A DNA stretch of 64,000 nucleotides from Nocardia macrotermitis (GCF_009604405.1 NZ_WEGK01000005.1:434001-498000), one strand, 5' to 3'; shown: positions 1 to 10,300, counted from the stretch's first letter. Made by a program: numbers and translations. Notes: a model not told the origin generated them from the letters alone.

Positions 1-71
1 AGAATCATGAAGAAGCCCACGACCAGCGCGTACAGCGCCAGCCATGGATTGCGTCCGGTGGTGGTACTCAT
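1..71 (-). CDS. MFS drug-efflux transporter, N-terminal fragment
   Basis: Only the first 23 codons are inside the window; the rest lies beyond base 1. The ATG at 71 begins MSTTTGRNPWLALYALVVGF, then FMI. A short polar start followed by a WLALYALVVGFFMI first membrane helix is typical of the 14-helix DHA2 (EmrB/QacA) subfamily of proton-coupled multidrug exporters. It lies 82 bp downstream of a PadR regulator on the same strand, so the pair is probably a self-regulated efflux operon. In M. tuberculosis an MFS exporter (Rv1250) also sits near kgd. The subfamily call rests on one helix and the context. Confidence 0.6.
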   Translation of the reverse strand, partial: MSTTTGRNPWLALYALVVGFFMI

Positions 72-153
72 AAGTCCTCTTCAGCAGATGTCGATCGTGG
101 TGGAACGACCGGTGTGACGTCGGGTGAATCGCGCGCGTCGCGGCGGATGCGCC

Positions 154-846
154 TCATTGGTCGGCAGGGAGTACACCGCCCTTCCGCAACTGGGCGAGCA
201 CGTCGTCGGTGACGCTGGACCCCCAGTCGGGACCCGGATCCTCGGTAGCTGTTCGTTCGCCGTCGGAGGTGAACTGCTCCCATTCGAGCGTGCCGTCCTG
301 TAGTTCCGCGATGATGCGGCGCAGCCAGGTGAGTTCGGCGGTGGTCTGTCCGTGGATGTACTCGATCACCATCCAGTAGCGGCGTGGCACCCGATTGGTG
401 GGGAGCCACTTCATCAGGGCGTCGAGTTCGGCGATGTCGTTGTGCAGCCAGCCGATGCGTTCGGTGATCAGTTCGATCACCTCTGCGGCGGGCAGGTTGT
501 GCGCCTCGGAGACGGCCAGCGGGAAGATCGGATATTCGCGGATGGGCCGGCGGATGATGTCGGTGATCCGGGTGCGGAGGGCGGTTCTACCGGCGGGAGT
601 GATCCGGTAGGTGGTGCGCTCGGGTCGGTTGCCGGCTCGGTCGGTGCCCTCGGCGCGCACCAGCTGCTGCTCGGCCAGCCGGGTGATCGTGTGGTACAGC
701 GAGCCCGGACGGACCTTGACCAGGAAGTCCTCCCGGCGCTGCACGAGCAGCTGGTACATCTCGTACGGATGCATCGGCCGCTCCTCGAGCAGCGAGAGCA
801 CCGCGAGCGCCAGCGGCGTCAACGTGGCACCCGGCTGCTTGGTCAT
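154..846 (-). CDS. PadR family transcriptional regulator
   Basis: A 230-residue DNA-binding repressor. Residues about 8-80 form the PadR winged helix (LTPLALAVLSLLEERPMHPY, then KVRPGSLYHTITRL and the wing GNRPERTTYRITPAG). The remainder is the helical Vir_C-like dimerisation part of the larger PadR proteins. I chose ATG 846 because AAGGAG stands 8 nt upstream; an in-frame GTG at 855 directly abuts that Shine-Dalgarno sequence and is unlikely. The MFS exporter follows on the same strand, so control of efflux in response to a phenolic or drug ligand is the natural inference. An inverted repeat at 909-926 upstream is a candidate autoregulatory operator. Confidence 0.88.
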   Translation of the reverse strand: MTKQPGATLTPLALAVLSLLEERPMHPYEMYQLLVQRREDFLVKVRPGSLYHTITRLAEQQLVRAEGTDRAGNRPERTTYRITPAGRTALRTRITDIIRRPIREYPIFPLAVSEAHNLPAAEVIELITERIGWLHNDIAELDALMKWLPTNRVPRRYWMVIEYIHGQTTAELTWLRRIIAELQDGTLEWEQFTSDGERTATEDPGPDWGSSVTDDVLAQLRKGGVLPADQ

Positions 847-908
847 CGTGATCACTCCTTGTCGTCGATCAGGACTCTATTCGAGACCCCTGACATCTCC
901 CGCCTCAA

Positions 909-926
909 ATATTCCACTCCGAATAT
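909..926. promoter_or_regulatory. Inverted repeat upstream of PadR gene, candidate operator
   Basis: ATATTC, a 6-nt spacer, then GAATAT forms a perfect 6+6 palindrome in an unusually AT-rich patch, about 63 bp upstream of the padR start codon. PadR proteins bind dyad-symmetric sites in their own promoters. The match to any specific PadR consensus is not established. Confidence 0.4.
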
Positions 927-1026
927 ACGATGCGGGAGAGGTGCGGACAAGGGCGAATGATCGCCGTCACATCGGCCGGTCGCCGCCGCCCGGCCCGGTC
1001 GTGGTCGGGCGTCCGGTGCCACGAGA

Positions 1027-1071
1027 ACGCCGGACCGGAGCCGCTCGCTGGGAGCGATTCCGGTCCGGCGT
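1027..1071 (-). terminator. Terminator hairpin downstream of kgd
   Basis: A perfect 13-bp stem (ACGCCGGACCGGA paired with TCCGGTCCGGCGT) encloses a 19-nt loop that itself contains a CGCTC/GAGCG stem. It begins 41 bp past the kgd stop codon and has no U-tract, as is common in high-GC actinomycetes. Confidence 0.7.
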
Positions 1072-1111
1072 CGTCGTGGACCGTATTCGGTTGTGTCCTA
1101 GAACATTTCGA

Positions 1112-4100
1112 TCATGCGGTCGGGGCGAACGCCTCGGCCACGATCTCCGCCTGCTCGACCGCGTGCACCTTCGACGAACCCGAGGACGGGGCCGACATCG
1201 CACGACGCGAGATCCGGCGCAGCTTGGTGAACCGCTCCGGCAGGATCTCCGGCAGGTTCAGCCCGAAGAACGGCCAGGCACCCTGGTTGGCGGGCTCCTC
1301 CTGCACCCACGCGATATCGGTCGCGTTCGGGTACGCCGAGAGCTTGTCGTTGAGCCGGTAGGACGGGATCGGGTAGAGCTGCTCGATGCGCACGATGGCG
1401 ACATCCTCGCGGCCCTTCTTGTTCTTCTCCGCGACCAGCTCGTGGTACAGCTTGCCGCTGGTCAGCAGGATGCGCTTGACCTTGGTGCGATCGCCGTCGC
1501 CGGTCTCGTAGGTGGGCTCCTCGAGCACCGAACGGAACTTGTTGTCGGTGAAGTCCTCCACGTTGGAGACCACGGCCTTGTTGCGCAGCATCGACTTCGG
1601 GGTGAAGACGATCAGCGGGCGGCGGATGCCGTCCAGCGCGTGCCGGCGCAGCAGGTGGAAGTAGTTCGACGGGGTCGAGGGGACCGCGACCGTCATCGAA
1701 CCCTCGGCGCACAGCTGCAGGAAGCGCTCGATACGACCGGAGGTGTGGTCCGGACCCTGGCCCTCGTGACCGTGCGGCAGCAGCAGCACGACCTCCGAGA
1801 GCTGGCCCCACTTGGCCTCACCGGAGGAGATGAACTCGTCGATGATCGACTGCGCGCCGTTGACGAAGTCACCGAACTGCGCCTCCCACAACACCAGTGC
1901 GTCCGGGTTGCCCAGCGAGTAGCCGTACTCGAAGCCGACCGCGGCGTACTCCGAGAGCGCGGAATCGTGCACCGCGAACCAGCCCGGGTTGGCGCTGCCG
2001 ATGTTGTGCAGCGGGGTGTACTCCGCGCCGGTCTTGCGGTCGATGACCACCGAGTGCCGCTGGGTGAACGTGCCGCGTCGGGAGTCCTGACCGGTCAGGC
2101 GCACCGCGCGACCCTCGTCGATCAGCGTGCCGAAGGCCAGCAACTCGGCGAACGCCCAGTCGACCTTGCCCTCGTACGCCATCTCCCGGCGACGCTCCAG
2201 CACCGGCTTCACGCGCGGGTGCACGTTGAAGCCCTCGGGCACGTTCAGGAACGCGTCGCCGATGCGTTGCAGCACGGTCTTGTCCACGGCCGTGACGACG
2301 GTGCCCGGGACCTGCTCCTCCTCGACCGATTCGCTCGGCTCCGGCGGATACTTCTCCAGTTCGCGCACCTCGTTGAAGACCCGCTCGAGCTGGCCCTGGA
2401 AGTCGCGCAGCGCGTCCTCGGCCTCCTTCATCGAGATGTCGCCACGACCGATCAGCGCCTCGGTGTAGGACTTGCGGACGCTGCGCTTGGTGTCGATGAC
2501 GTCGTACATGTACGGCTGGGTCATCGACGGGTCGTCGCCCTCGTTGTGGCCGCGACGGCGGTAGCAGATCAGGTCGATGACCACGTCCTTGCGGAACTTC
2601 TCGCGGAAGTCGGTGGCCAGGCGGGCGACCCAGGTGCACGCCTCGGGGTCGTCGCCGTTGACGTGGAAGATCGGCGCGCCGATCGACTTGGCGATATCGG
2701 TCGAGTACTCGGTCGAGCGGCTGTTCTCCGGCGCGGTGGTGAAACCGATCTGGTTGTTCACCACGATGTGCACCGTGCCGCCGACGCGGTAACCGCGCAG
2801 GCCGGACATGTTCAGCGTCTCCGCGACCACGCCCTGACCGGCGAAGGCGGCGTCACCGTGCAGCATCAGCGGCACGACCGAGAAGGTGCGCGCCTCCTCG
2901 CCCTTGGTGACCAGGTCCTCCTTGGTGAGCAGGTCCTGCTTGGCGCGGACCAGGCCCTCGAGCACCGGGTCGACGGCCTCGAGGTGCGACGGGTTGGCCG
3001 TCAGCGAGACCTCGATGTCGTTGTCGCCGAACATCTGGATGTAGGTGCCGTGCGCGCCGAGGTGGTACTTCACATCGCCCGAGCCATGGGTGGCGGCCGG
3101 GTTCATGTTGCCCTCGAACTCGGTGAAGATCTGCGAGTACGGCTTGCCGACGATATTGGCCAGCACGTTCAACCGGCCGCGGTGCGGCATGCCGATGACG
3201 ACCTCGTCCAGACCGTGCTCGGCGCACTGGTCGATGACCGCGTCCATCATCGGGATGGTGGACTCCGCGCCCTCGAGCGAGAACCGCTTCTGGCCGACGT
3301 ACTTGGTCTGCAGGAAGGTCTCGAACGCCTCGGCCGCGTTCAGCCGGGACAGGATGTACTTCTGCTGCGCGACGGTCGGCTTCTCGTGCTTCTGCTCGAC
3401 CCGCTGCTGAATCCATTGCAGCTGTTCGGTTTCCAGGATGTGGGTGTACTCCACGCCGACGTGGCGGCAGTACGCGTCACGCAGCACCGAGAGCACGTCG
3501 CGCAGCTTCATCCGGTCCTGGCCGTGGAAGCCCGCGACGTTGAATTCGCGGTCCAGGTCCCACAGGGTCAGCCCGTGCTGGGTGACATCGAGGTCGGAGT
3601 GGCTGCGGAACTTGTCCTTGACCAGCCGCAGCGGGTCGGTGTCGGCCATCAGGTGACCGCGGTTGCGGTAGGCGGCGATGAGCTCCTGCACGCGCACGCT
3701 CTTGTCGACGCCGCGCTCGGTGATGTCCTTGCGCCAGCGGACCGGCTCGTAGGGCACGCCCATGCCGTGGAAGATCTCGTCGAAGAACTCGTCGGAGATC
3801 AGCAGGTTGTGCACGGTGCGCAGGAAGTCGCCGGACTCCGCGCCCTGGATGATGCGGTGATCGTAGGTGGAGGTCAGGGTCATCAGCTTGCCGATGCCCA
3901 TCTCGGCCAGCTGCTGATCGCTCATGCCCTGGAACTCGGCGGGGTACTCCATCGCGCCCGCGCCGACGATGGTGCCCTGGCCGGGCATCAGGCGCGGCAC
4001 CGAGTGCACGGTGCCGATGGTGCCGGGGTTGGTCAGCGAGATGGTGACGCCGGAGAAGTCGTCGGCGCCGAGCTTTCCGTCGCGGGCGCGGCGCACGATG

Positions 4101-4912
4101 TCCTCGTACGCGTTGTGGAACTGCGCGAAATTCATCGTCTCGCAGTTCTTGATGGCCGCGACGACGAGGGTGCGCGCGCCGTTCTTCCCGGGTAGGTCGA
4201 TGGCCAGGCCCAGGTTGGTGTGCGCGGGGGTGATCGCGTTCGGCTTGCCGTCGACCTCGGCGAAGTGCCGGTTCATGTTCGGGAAGGCCTTGACCCCCTG
4301 CACGATCGCGTAACCCAACAGGTGGGTGAAGGAGATCTTGCCACCGCGGGTGCGGGCCAGGTGGTTGTTGATGACCAGGCGGTTGTCGACCATCAGCTTG
4401 GCCGGGATGGCGCGCACGCTGGTCGCGGTCGGGATGGTCAGCGAGGCCGACATGTTCTTGACGATCGCGGCGGCGGGACCGCGCAGCACCTGCGATGCCT
4501 CGGCCGACTCGGCGGGCTTGGGGGTACCCGCGGTCGCGGCGTTGGAGGCCGGGGCCGGAGTGGTCTGCGGGGTGCGGGCCTGCGGCGGCGCGGCGGCGGC
4601 GGAGGCCGGAGCGGCGACCTTGGGCGCGACCGGGTTCGGCGCGGTGGTGGGTGCGGCGGCCGGGGCCGGCGCGACCTGGGGGGCCGGGTTCGCGGCGGGC
4701 GCGGGGACGGGGGCCGCGGCGGTGGTCGCGGTGGCGGCGGCAGTCGGCGCGGCAGCGTTACCGGCACCGTTGTCGGACGGACTCTCCGGCGTGTAGTCAG
4801 CGAGGAACTCGTGCCAGCTCTCATCGACCGACGACGGATCTTGCTTGTACTTCTGGTACATCTCGTCGACGAGCCACTGGTTCTGTCCGAACTGGGATGT
4901 TGAGCTGCTCAC
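1112..4912 (-). CDS. kgd: Multifunctional 2-oxoglutarate metabolism enzyme (Kgd / SucA-type E1o)
   Basis: About 1266 residues. Kgd enzymes combine an E2o-like succinyltransferase core with a thiamine-diphosphate E1o and act in the TCA cycle as 2-oxoglutarate decarboxylase, dehydrogenase component and 2-hydroxy-3-oxoadipate synthase. Visible parts: the N-terminal motif [20 protein letters not shown], an Ala/Pro-rich linker near residues 50-145, the acyltransferase histidine in [14 protein letters not shown] near residue 350, and the ThDP motif [15 protein letters not shown] near 683 with [10 protein letters not shown]. There is no lipoyl domain, as in mycobacterial Kgd. I prefer GTG 4912 (giving [10 protein letters not shown]); ATG 4930 and an upstream start at 4969 are alternatives and no Shine-Dalgarno sequence decides. 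In relatives Kgd is restrained by the FHA protein GarA. Confidence 0.95.
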   Translation of the reverse strand: MSSSTSQFGQNQWLVDEMYQKYKQDPSSVDESWHEFLADYTPESPSDNGAGNAAAPTAAATATTAAAPVPAPAANPAPQVAPAPAAAPTTAPNPVAPKVAAPASAAAAPPQARTPQTTPAPASNAATAGTPKPAESAEASQVLRGPAAAIVKNMSASLTIPTATSVRAIPAKLMVDNRLVINNHLARTRGGKISFTHLLGYAIVQGVKAFPNMNRHFAEVDGKPNAITPAHTNLGLAIDLPGKNGARTLVVAAIKNCETMNFAQFHNAYEDIVRRARDGKLGADDFSGVTISLTNPGTIGTVHSVPRLMPGQGTIVGAGAMEYPAEFQGMSDQQLAEMGIGKLMTLTSTYDHRIIQGAESGDFLRTVHNLLISDEFFDEIFHGMGVPYEPVRWRKDITERGVDKSVRVQELIAAYRNRGHLMADTDPLRLVKDKFRSHSDLDVTQHGLTLWDLDREFNVAGFHGQDRMKLRDVLSVLRDAYCRHVGVEYTHILETEQLQWIQQRVEQKHEKPTVAQQKYILSRLNAAEAFETFLQTKYVGQKRFSLEGAESTIPMMDAVIDQCAEHGLDEVVIGMPHRGRLNVLANIVGKPYSQIFTEFEGNMNPAATHGSGDVKYHLGAHGTYIQMFGDNDIEVSLTANPSHLEAVDPVLEGLVRAKQDLLTKEDLVTKGEEARTFSVVPLMLHGDAAFAGQGVVAETLNMSGLRGYRVGGTVHIVVNNQIGFTTAPENSRSTEYSTDIAKSIGAPIFHVNGDDPEACTWVARLATDFREKFRKDVVIDLICYRRRGHNEGDDPSMTQPYMYDVIDTKRSVRKSYTEALIGRGDISMKEAEDALRDFQGQLERVFNEVRELEKYPPEPSESVEEEQVPGTVVTAVDKTVLQRIGDAFLNVPEGFNVHPRVKPVLERRREMAYEGKVDWAFAELLAFGTLIDEGRAVRLTGQDSRRGTFTQRHSVVIDRKTGAEYTPLHNIGSANPGWFAVHDSALSEYAAVGFEYGYSLGNPDALVLWEAQFGDFVNGAQSIIDEFISSGEAKWGQLSEVVLLLPHGHEGQGPDHTSGRIERFLQLCAEGSMTVAVPSTPSNYFHLLRRHALDGIRRPLIVFTPKSMLRNKAVVSNVEDFTDNKFRSVLEEPTYETGDGDRTKVKRILLTSGKLYHELVAEKNKKGREDVAIVRIEQLYPIPSYRLNDKLSAYPNATDIAWVQEEPANQGAWPFFGLNLPEILPERFTKLRRISRRAMSAPSSGSSKVHAVEQAEIVAEAFAPTA

Positions 4913-5170
4913 AGCAGGTGTTCGCCTCATTTCGTTCTTCGCGCTGCGACGTTTGTGACGTGCTGGCACGGGTATCGGCTATATGCGCGCCGATGCGCCC
5001 TTTCTGAGGATAGGCCCAGCCCTGAACCGGCGCTTCACGGCGGTCCCGCGGGTCGCTGCCTGATTACCCAAGCTGCCTCCTCCGGGCCGTACCGGCCCCC
5101 GCACCCCGCTGGCAAATCCACGCTGCCAGGAAATCTGCCGGACGGATCGACTCGTAAATGACGACCTGTC

Positions 5171-8100
5171 CTATGTCGAGAATATTCCCTCGTCGGCCCC
5201 GGCCGCTTCCCATAGTCGGCTGTAGATGCCGTCGGCCGCGACGAGTTCGGCGTGGGTGCCGATCTCCGCGATGCGCCCGGCGGCCACGACGGCGATCCGA
5301 TCGGCCCGGGCCGCGGTGGCCAGGCGATGCGCGACGATCACCGCGGTGCGGCCCTGCGTCATCGCGGTGCTGGCGGCCAGCACCCGTTCCTCGCTGTCCG
5401 GATCCAGGACCGCGGTCGCCTCGTCCAGCAGCAGCAGATCCGGATCGACCAGTTCGGCGCGGGCCAGTGCGATCAGCTGGCGCTGTCCGGCGGACAGGCC
5501 ACGTCCGCCCTCACCGACCGGCTGCCGCATACCGCGCGGCAGGTCCGCGATCATCGCCAGCGCGCCGACGGTCTCCGCCGCCCGCTCGATCTGCGCGGCG
5601 GTCGCGGACGGTCGGCCGAAGGCGATATTGGCCGCGATATCACCGGTGAACAGGTGCGCTTCCTGGGGGACGACGCCCAAGCGGGCCCGGTAATCGGCCA
5701 GCCGGTAGTCGCGGACGTCCGCGCCGTCGACCAGGATCGCGCCGGTGGGTTCGGGGGCGCCGACGTGCTCGCCGTCGACCCGGGATCCGCCGGCTCGGGC
5801 GTCGGCGGGTGGCAGGTCGTAGAGCCGGGCGAGGAGTTTGACGACGGTGGATTTACCCGCGCCGGTCTCGCCGACCAGCGCGAGGCTGGAACCGGCCGGG
5901 ATGTGCAGGCGCAAGCCGTCCAGCGCGGGGGAGATCGCGCCCGGATACCGGAAATGCACCGTGTCGAACACCACATCGGTGGCCTTGCCCACACCGGACG
6001 GCACCGGATCGACCGGATCGGGTGCGATGGAAGACGGTGTGCGCAACAGTGTTTCGATCCGGCCGAGCCCGACGCGGGCCTGCTGATAGCCGTCGAACAC
6101 CTGGGACAGCTGCACGATCGGGTTGATCAGCAGGCTCAGGTACAGCACGAACGCGACCAGCGTCCCCGGTGTGCTCACCCCGTGCGCGATATCGCGGGCG
6201 CCGACGTACACCACCGCGGCCTGGGCCAGATCCGCCCAGGCGACGATGAAGCCGAAGTAGACCGCGATCGCCTTCTGCGCGCGCATCCGGGCGTCGCTGT
6301 AGGCGGCGGAGTAGCCGGTGAAGCGCACCGCCGCATGCGGTTCGGACCGATACGCCTGGGTGGTGCGCAGTCCGGCGATGTTCTCCTGGAAATCCGCGTT
6401 CACCGTGGCCACGCGCTCGCGGGAGGCCGAATACGCCGAGGCCGAGATCTTGCGGAACACCAGCGTCGCGATGATCAGCGGCGGCAGCGCCGCGAAGATG
6501 ACCAGCGCCAGCCCGGCGTCGCAGATCACCAGCGCCACCATGACCCCGACGACGGTCGCGATGCCGATCAACGCGGTGCTCAGGCCGGTTTGCAGGAAGG
6601 TCGACATCGCGTCGATGTCGGTGGTCATCCTGGTCATGATGCGGCCGGACAGTTCGCGCTCGTAGAAGTCGAGCCCGAGTCGCTGCAGATGTGCGTAGCT
6701 GCGAATACGCAATCCGTACAGCACCCGCTCGCCGCCGCGGGCGGACAGCAGCGTGCCCACGGCCTCGTCCAGCCAGCTCAGCAGGGCCAGGATCAGCGCG
6801 CCCACCGCCGCGGCGATCAGCGCGGCCTCGCTGTGCGCGGCCACGCCGTGATCCAGCGCGTAGCGGGTCAGCATCGGGAAGGCCACGCCGATCGCGCCGT
6901 CCAGGGCCAGCAGTGTCACCACGGCGACCAGCAGCCAGCGCACCGGACGCAGCAGCCGCGTCAGCCGGAAGTTCGGATCGGGACGTTCGTGCTCGCTCGG
7001 ATCGATATTCGGTGGCTCGTCCGCCGCGGGCAGCCGCGTGAGCGTCTCCCGCAACTCCGGCGGCACCTCGACCTCCGACACGTCGCCCTGCAACGGCTGC
7101 GCGGCGACCGCGGCCAGCGGTTGCCGGTTGTTCGCCACGGACTCGGCGGCGGCCGAAAGCTGTTGCGGCGCGGACGGACCGGGCCACAGGTCGGCGACCT
7201 CGTGGCGCTCCGGCGCGGGCAGCCGGATGACGCGGTCGGCGTGGGCGAGGGTGGATTCGCGGTGCGCCAGGATGAGGGTGGTGCGGCCGGTGTCGTCGGC
7301 GAGGCCGTCGAAGATGGCGGCCTCGGTGACGGCGTCGACCGCGGAGGTCGCATCGTCCAGGACCAGCACGCGGGGATCGGCCAGCAGCGCGCGGGCCAAG
7401 GCCAGGCGCTGGCGTTGGCCGCCGGACAGGGTCAGGCCGCGCTCGCCGACGACGGTGTCGTATCCCTCGGGCAGGGCGGTGATGAACTCGTGCGCCGCGG
7501 CGCGTTCGGCGGCGCGACGGATGTCCTCGGCGGTGGCGCTGGGACGTCCGAGCGCGATATTGGCCGCCACGGTGTCGGAGTAGAGGAACGGCTCGTCGAA
7601 CACCACCCCGATCGCCGCTCGCAGATCGGCCGCCCGCACCCGCTCGACGTCGGCCTCGCCGTTGACGCCGTGCAGCACGATGCGGCCGTCGTCGGGGTGG
7701 TAGAAGCGCGGCAACAACATGGCCAGCGTGGACTTGCCCGAACCGGCGGGCCCGATGATCGCCACGGTCTCGCCCGGACGCACGGTCAGATCGAAATCGC
7801 GCAGCACCGGACGTTCGTGCTCGAATCCGAAAGTGAGGGAATCGATCTCGATACCCAGCGGCCCCTCGGGCAACGGCTCCGGTTCGGGCTGGTCGACGGT
7901 GTCGGGCGCCTCGTCGATCACCGCGAAGACCCGTTCGGCTGCCGCGCGGGTGAGTTGGGCCAGCACGATGACGCTCGCCACCACCCGGGTACTGCCCGCG
8001 AGCATGGTGACGTAGGCGGCGAAGGCCAGGAAGGTACCGACACCGATGGTGCCGCGCAGCGCGAACGTGCCGCCGAGCGCGATCACCGCGACCATGCCGA

Positions 8101-8878
8101 TCTGCGGGATCGCCGCCACCGTGGGCGCGAATCGGGAGTCGATGTGCGCGGCGCGCATCCGCTCGCCGAACAGCCTGCGGGCGTGCCCCTCGAGCACGCC
8201 CACCATGCGCGCCTCCTGGCCGAACCCCTTGACCACCCGCACGCCGGTGACCGTCTCCTCGACGTGCTGTGCCAGATCGGCCGCGCGCTGCTGCGCGGAC
8301 CAGGTGGCCGCGTGCAGGCGCGGGCGGGTGCGATACACCACGTACATCAGCGCGGGCACGGTCAGCAGTGCGACCAGCGCCAACGGCGGTGACAACACGA
8401 TCATCACGAGCGCGGCCAGCACGGCGAGCAGCAACTGCATCGCCGACATCGGCGCCATCGCCAGAAAGCCCTGCACCAGTTGCAGATCCGAGATCGATCG
8501 GGACACCACCTGCCCGGTGCTCAGCCCGTCCTGACCGCGCCCGTCGTATCGGTGCAGCGCCGTCAGCAGCGAGACCCGCACCTCGTGCTGCACATCCAGC
8601 GCCAGTTGCCCGGCCAGCCAGCGCCGCCCGGTCGCGGTCGCGAATCGCACCACCGCCAACCCGACCAGCACCGCCGTGACGCCGGTGATGGCCCGCACAT
8701 CCCCGATCCGGGCGCTGTCCAGCGCCTGTTTGGCCGCGACCGGAACCGCCGCCTCGGCGACCGCGCCCACCACCAGCGTGAGAATGACCGCGAAGAGCAG
8801 TCGCGGCCGTGCCCAGCACTCCGCCCACAACCGGCGTAACCATCCGGTCTCGCTGTTCTGTGTCACATCCGCCCCCAT
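5171..8878 (-). CDS. Fused heterodimer-type ABC exporter (TMD-NBD-TMD-NBD)
   Basis: About 1235 residues holding two complete ABC exporter half-units in one chain, each a six-helix membrane domain followed by an ATPase. NBD1 has Walker A GPAGSGKST near residue 376, LSGGQRQRLALARALL near 482 and Walker B LVLDDATSA near 503, where the catalytic Glu is Asp. NBD2 has GETGAGKST near 1002, LSAGQRQ, and LLLDEATAVLD near 1147 with the Glu kept. One degenerate and one canonical site is the pattern of heterodimeric exporters such as TM287/288, so export of a drug or lipid is likely; the substrate is unknown. ATG 8878 is preceded by AGGAG at 10 nt; ATG 8896 is an alternative with GGAGG only 3 nt away. 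It ends 258 bp before kgd on the same strand. Confidence 0.92.
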   Translation of the reverse strand: MGADVTQNSETGWLRRLWAECWARPRLLFAVILTLVVGAVAEAAVPVAAKQALDSARIGDVRAITGVTAVLVGLAVVRFATATGRRWLAGQLALDVQHEVRVSLLTALHRYDGRGQDGLSTGQVVSRSISDLQLVQGFLAMAPMSAMQLLLAVLAALVMIVLSPPLALVALLTVPALMYVVYRTRPRLHAATWSAQQRAADLAQHVEETVTGVRVVKGFGQEARMVGVLEGHARRLFGERMRAAHIDSRFAPTVAAIPQIGMVAVIALGGTFALRGTIGVGTFLAFAAYVTMLAGSTRVVASVIVLAQLTRAAAERVFAVIDEAPDTVDQPEPEPLPEGPLGIEIDSLTFGFEHERPVLRDFDLTVRPGETVAIIGPAGSGKSTLAMLLPRFYHPDDGRIVLHGVNGEADVERVRAADLRAAIGVVFDEPFLYSDTVAANIALGRPSATAEDIRRAAERAAAHEFITALPEGYDTVVGERGLTLSGGQRQRLALARALLADPRVLVLDDATSAVDAVTEAAIFDGLADDTGRTTLILAHRESTLAHADRVIRLPAPERHEVADLWPGPSAPQQLSAAAESVANNRQPLAAVAAQPLQGDVSEVEVPPELRETLTRLPAADEPPNIDPSEHERPDPNFRLTRLLRPVRWLLVAVVTLLALDGAIGVAFPMLTRYALDHGVAAHSEAALIAAAVGALILALLSWLDEAVGTLLSARGGERVLYGLRIRSYAHLQRLGLDFYERELSGRIMTRMTTDIDAMSTFLQTGLSTALIGIATVVGVMVALVICDAGLALVIFAALPPLIIATLVFRKISASAYSASRERVATVNADFQENIAGLRTTQAYRSEPHAAVRFTGYSAAYSDARMRAQKAIAVYFGFIVAWADLAQAAVVYVGARDIAHGVSTPGTLVAFVLYLSLLINPIVQLSQVFDGYQQARVGLGRIETLLRTPSSIAPDPVDPVPSGVGKATDVVFDTVHFRYPGAISPALDGLRLHIPAGSSLALVGETGAGKSTVVKLLARLYDLPPADARAGGSRVDGEHVGAPEPTGAILVDGADVRDYRLADYRARLGVVPQEAHLFTGDIAANIAFGRPSATAAQIERAAETVGALAMIADLPRGMRQPVGEGGRGLSAGQRQLIALARAELVDPDLLLLDEATAVLDPDSEERVLAASTAMTQGRTAVIVAHRLATAARADRIAVVAAGRIAEIGTHAELVAADGIYSRLWEAAGADEGIFST

Positions 8879-9033
8879 TTCCACCGCGCTCCTCATCGGC
8901 CTCCGAGATTACCGACCAGGTCCGACAACCCCTTTCGCGCGCGAATCCTTCCCGGTGAAACCTCTGTGCGGCTGCTGGAGCGGTCGTGCCGGGCGGATGA
9001 TCGGCACGATTCGCCCACCCGGGGGTAGTACAA

Positions 9034-9075
9034 GGCGGTCCGGGGTCGCATCGAGATGCGCGACTCCGGACCGCC
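9034..9075 (-). terminator. Terminator hairpin downstream of the 9087-9737 gene
   Basis: GGCGGTCCGG pairs with CCGGACCGCC over 10 bp, and the interior carries a second stem, CGCATC/GATGCG. It starts 11 bp beyond the stop codon of the minus-strand membrane-protein gene. Confidence 0.7.
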
Positions 9076-9086
9076 ACCGGTCGGAC

Positions 9087-9737
9087 TCAGTCGTGCCAAC
9101 GACGCAGGTGCGGAAGCGAGAGCAGGTGCAGGATCATGGTGAACGGCACGCCGAACACCGGGATGACGCTCAACGGCAACGTCCCCATCGCATCGGCGCT
9201 GATCGATCCGTGATGCAGCAGTCCGATCGTCGAGCTGGTGTCGAGCACCCCGAGCGTGACGGCATCGATCAGGTCCAGGATGCCGAATACGGTCCACGCC
9301 ACGAAGATCCAGCGTCGCCGGGTGCCGAGGACGAATGTCGCCACCAGCGGAGCGGTCAGTGCGACGAATACGTCACCGATTCCGGCGGGCAACGCGAACG
9401 ACCGCGGCAGGGTGCCGACGACGCCCAGGGCGAGCAGCGTGAATCCGGCGACCCGCAACATCTGCAACTGGGTCAGCATGCGCAGATCTGCCGCGCGCGC
9501 CCAGGCTCGCACGCGCGGCGAGACCAGTAGCGCGACCAGCACGGCCAGCGGCGGACCGGCGCTGAAGATGCCCAGCGCGATCGGCGGACTGGACGCCGGG
9601 CCGGTGAACACGCCAGCGGCGCTGAGCGCGACGACGACGGCCAGCCAGGCCACGACCAGCGCGGCGAGCAACTGGGGTGTGCGACGTCCGGCGACGGATC
9701 CGGTGCGCAGGGACGGGGCGGTGACGGAGGTGGTCAT
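9087..9737 (-). CDS. Integral membrane protein of unknown function, divergent from HxlR regulator
   Basis: A 216-residue protein with about six hydrophobic segments (for example LLAALVVAWLAVVVALSAAG, MLRVAGFTLLALGVVGTL and VIPVFGVPFTMILHLLSL) and short polar loops. I do not recognise the family. ATG 9737 is preceded by AGGGAG at about 8 nt; an in-frame ATG at 9761 would lie inside the palindromic operator. The gene diverges from an HxlR-type regulator across a 63-bp palindrome that reaches both ribosome-binding regions, so it is very probably that regulator's target. It may be an HxlR-controlled stress or efflux accessory protein, but nothing in the sequence shows the substrate. Confidence 0.8.
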   Translation of the reverse strand: MTTSVTAPSLRTGSVAGRRTPQLLAALVVAWLAVVVALSAAGVFTGPASSPPIALGIFSAGPPLAVLVALLVSPRVRAWARAADLRMLTQLQMLRVAGFTLLALGVVGTLPRSFALPAGIGDVFVALTAPLVATFVLGTRRRWIFVAWTVFGILDLIDAVTLGVLDTSSTIGLLHHGSISADAMGTLPLSVIPVFGVPFTMILHLLSLPHLRRWHD

Positions 9738-9746
9738 GGGGTTCTC

Positions 9747-9809
9747 CCTAGTCACTTGCAAATTTAAAGTAACACTAGAATGGTAACTTTAAATACGCAA
9801 GTGACTAGG
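9747..9809. promoter_or_regulatory. Large palindromic operator between divergent membrane gene and hxlR gene
   Basis: Arms 9747-9770 and 9786-9809 are inverted copies matching at 22 of 24 positions around a 15-nt centre. Each arm also holds its own dyad, ACTT-N9-AAGT (9754-9770 and 9786-9802), suggesting two dimer-binding sites in mirror orientation. The outer ends (CCTAG and CTAGG) run into the Shine-Dalgarno sequences of both flanking genes. The AT-rich core stands out from its GC-rich surroundings. Confidence 0.75.
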
Positions 9810-9817
9810 AGGATGTC

Positions 9818-10270
9818 GTGACCGAAACCGAAGAGCTGCAATCGGTCGAGACGGAGGCGTCTCGATCGGAGGACGGGGGACAGCCGCCGACGGCCCGAAC
9901 GCGCAAACCGCGATCCGAATGCGCGATCGCCGGGACGCTCGACATCCTGGGCGACCGCTGGTCACTGCTGATCGTGCGAGATCTGCTGGTCGCGGGCGAA
10001 CTCCGCTACGGCGACTTCATGCTCGCCGGAGAATCGATACCCACCAACACCCTCGCCGAACGCCTACGACGGCTCGAACTCGCGGGCATCGTCGAACGCA
10101 CTGCGTACCAGGACAATCCACCCCGCTACGCCTACCGCCTGACTCCCCGAGGCCGCGAACTCGACACGCTTTTGGACGCGATGGCCACCTGGGGCCTGAC
10201 CCACCTCCCCGGCACCCGCCGACTCGACGCCCGCAATCTCGACGCCCGAAACACTTGCGCCGGTGCGTAA
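9818..10270 (+). CDS. HxlR family winged-helix transcriptional regulator
   Basis: 150 residues. After a polar N-terminus of about 30 residues comes the HxlR domain: CAIAGTLDILGDRWSLLIVR, then ELRYGDFMLAGESIPTNTLA, LRRLELAGIVER and RYAYRLTPRGRELDTLL. The cysteine before the GDRWSLLI motif matches the redox- or electrophile-sensing position of some HxlR regulators. The GTG start at 9818 follows AGGAGG at 4 to 5 nt. The gene shares a palindromic operator with the divergent membrane-protein gene, so autoregulation and control of that neighbour is the obvious model. It ends 30 bp from the convergent ABC permease gene. Confidence 0.93.
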   Translation: MTETEELQSVETEASRSEDGGQPPTARTRKPRSECAIAGTLDILGDRWSLLIVRDLLVAGELRYGDFMLAGESIPTNTLAERLRRLELAGIVERTAYQDNPPRYAYRLTPRGRELDTLLDAMATWGLTHLPGTRRLDARNLDARNTCAGA

Positions 10271-10300
10271 TTCGATGCGCCGCGACGTATCGATCCGTGC

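Noticed and set aside
611..4195. Very long plus-strand open frame opposite kgd
   Set aside because: It is the antisense shadow of a high-GC gene; the minus strand encodes an unmistakable Kgd.
4550..4780. Gly/Ala-rich PE_PGRS-like protein opposite the kgd linker
   Set aside because: It is the complement of the Ala/Pro-rich linker of Kgd; GC-rich simple codons give such frames by chance.
5252..8392. Long plus-strand frame opposite the fused ABC exporter
   Set aside because: Antisense shadow; composition is His/Arg/Gln-rich without any domain.
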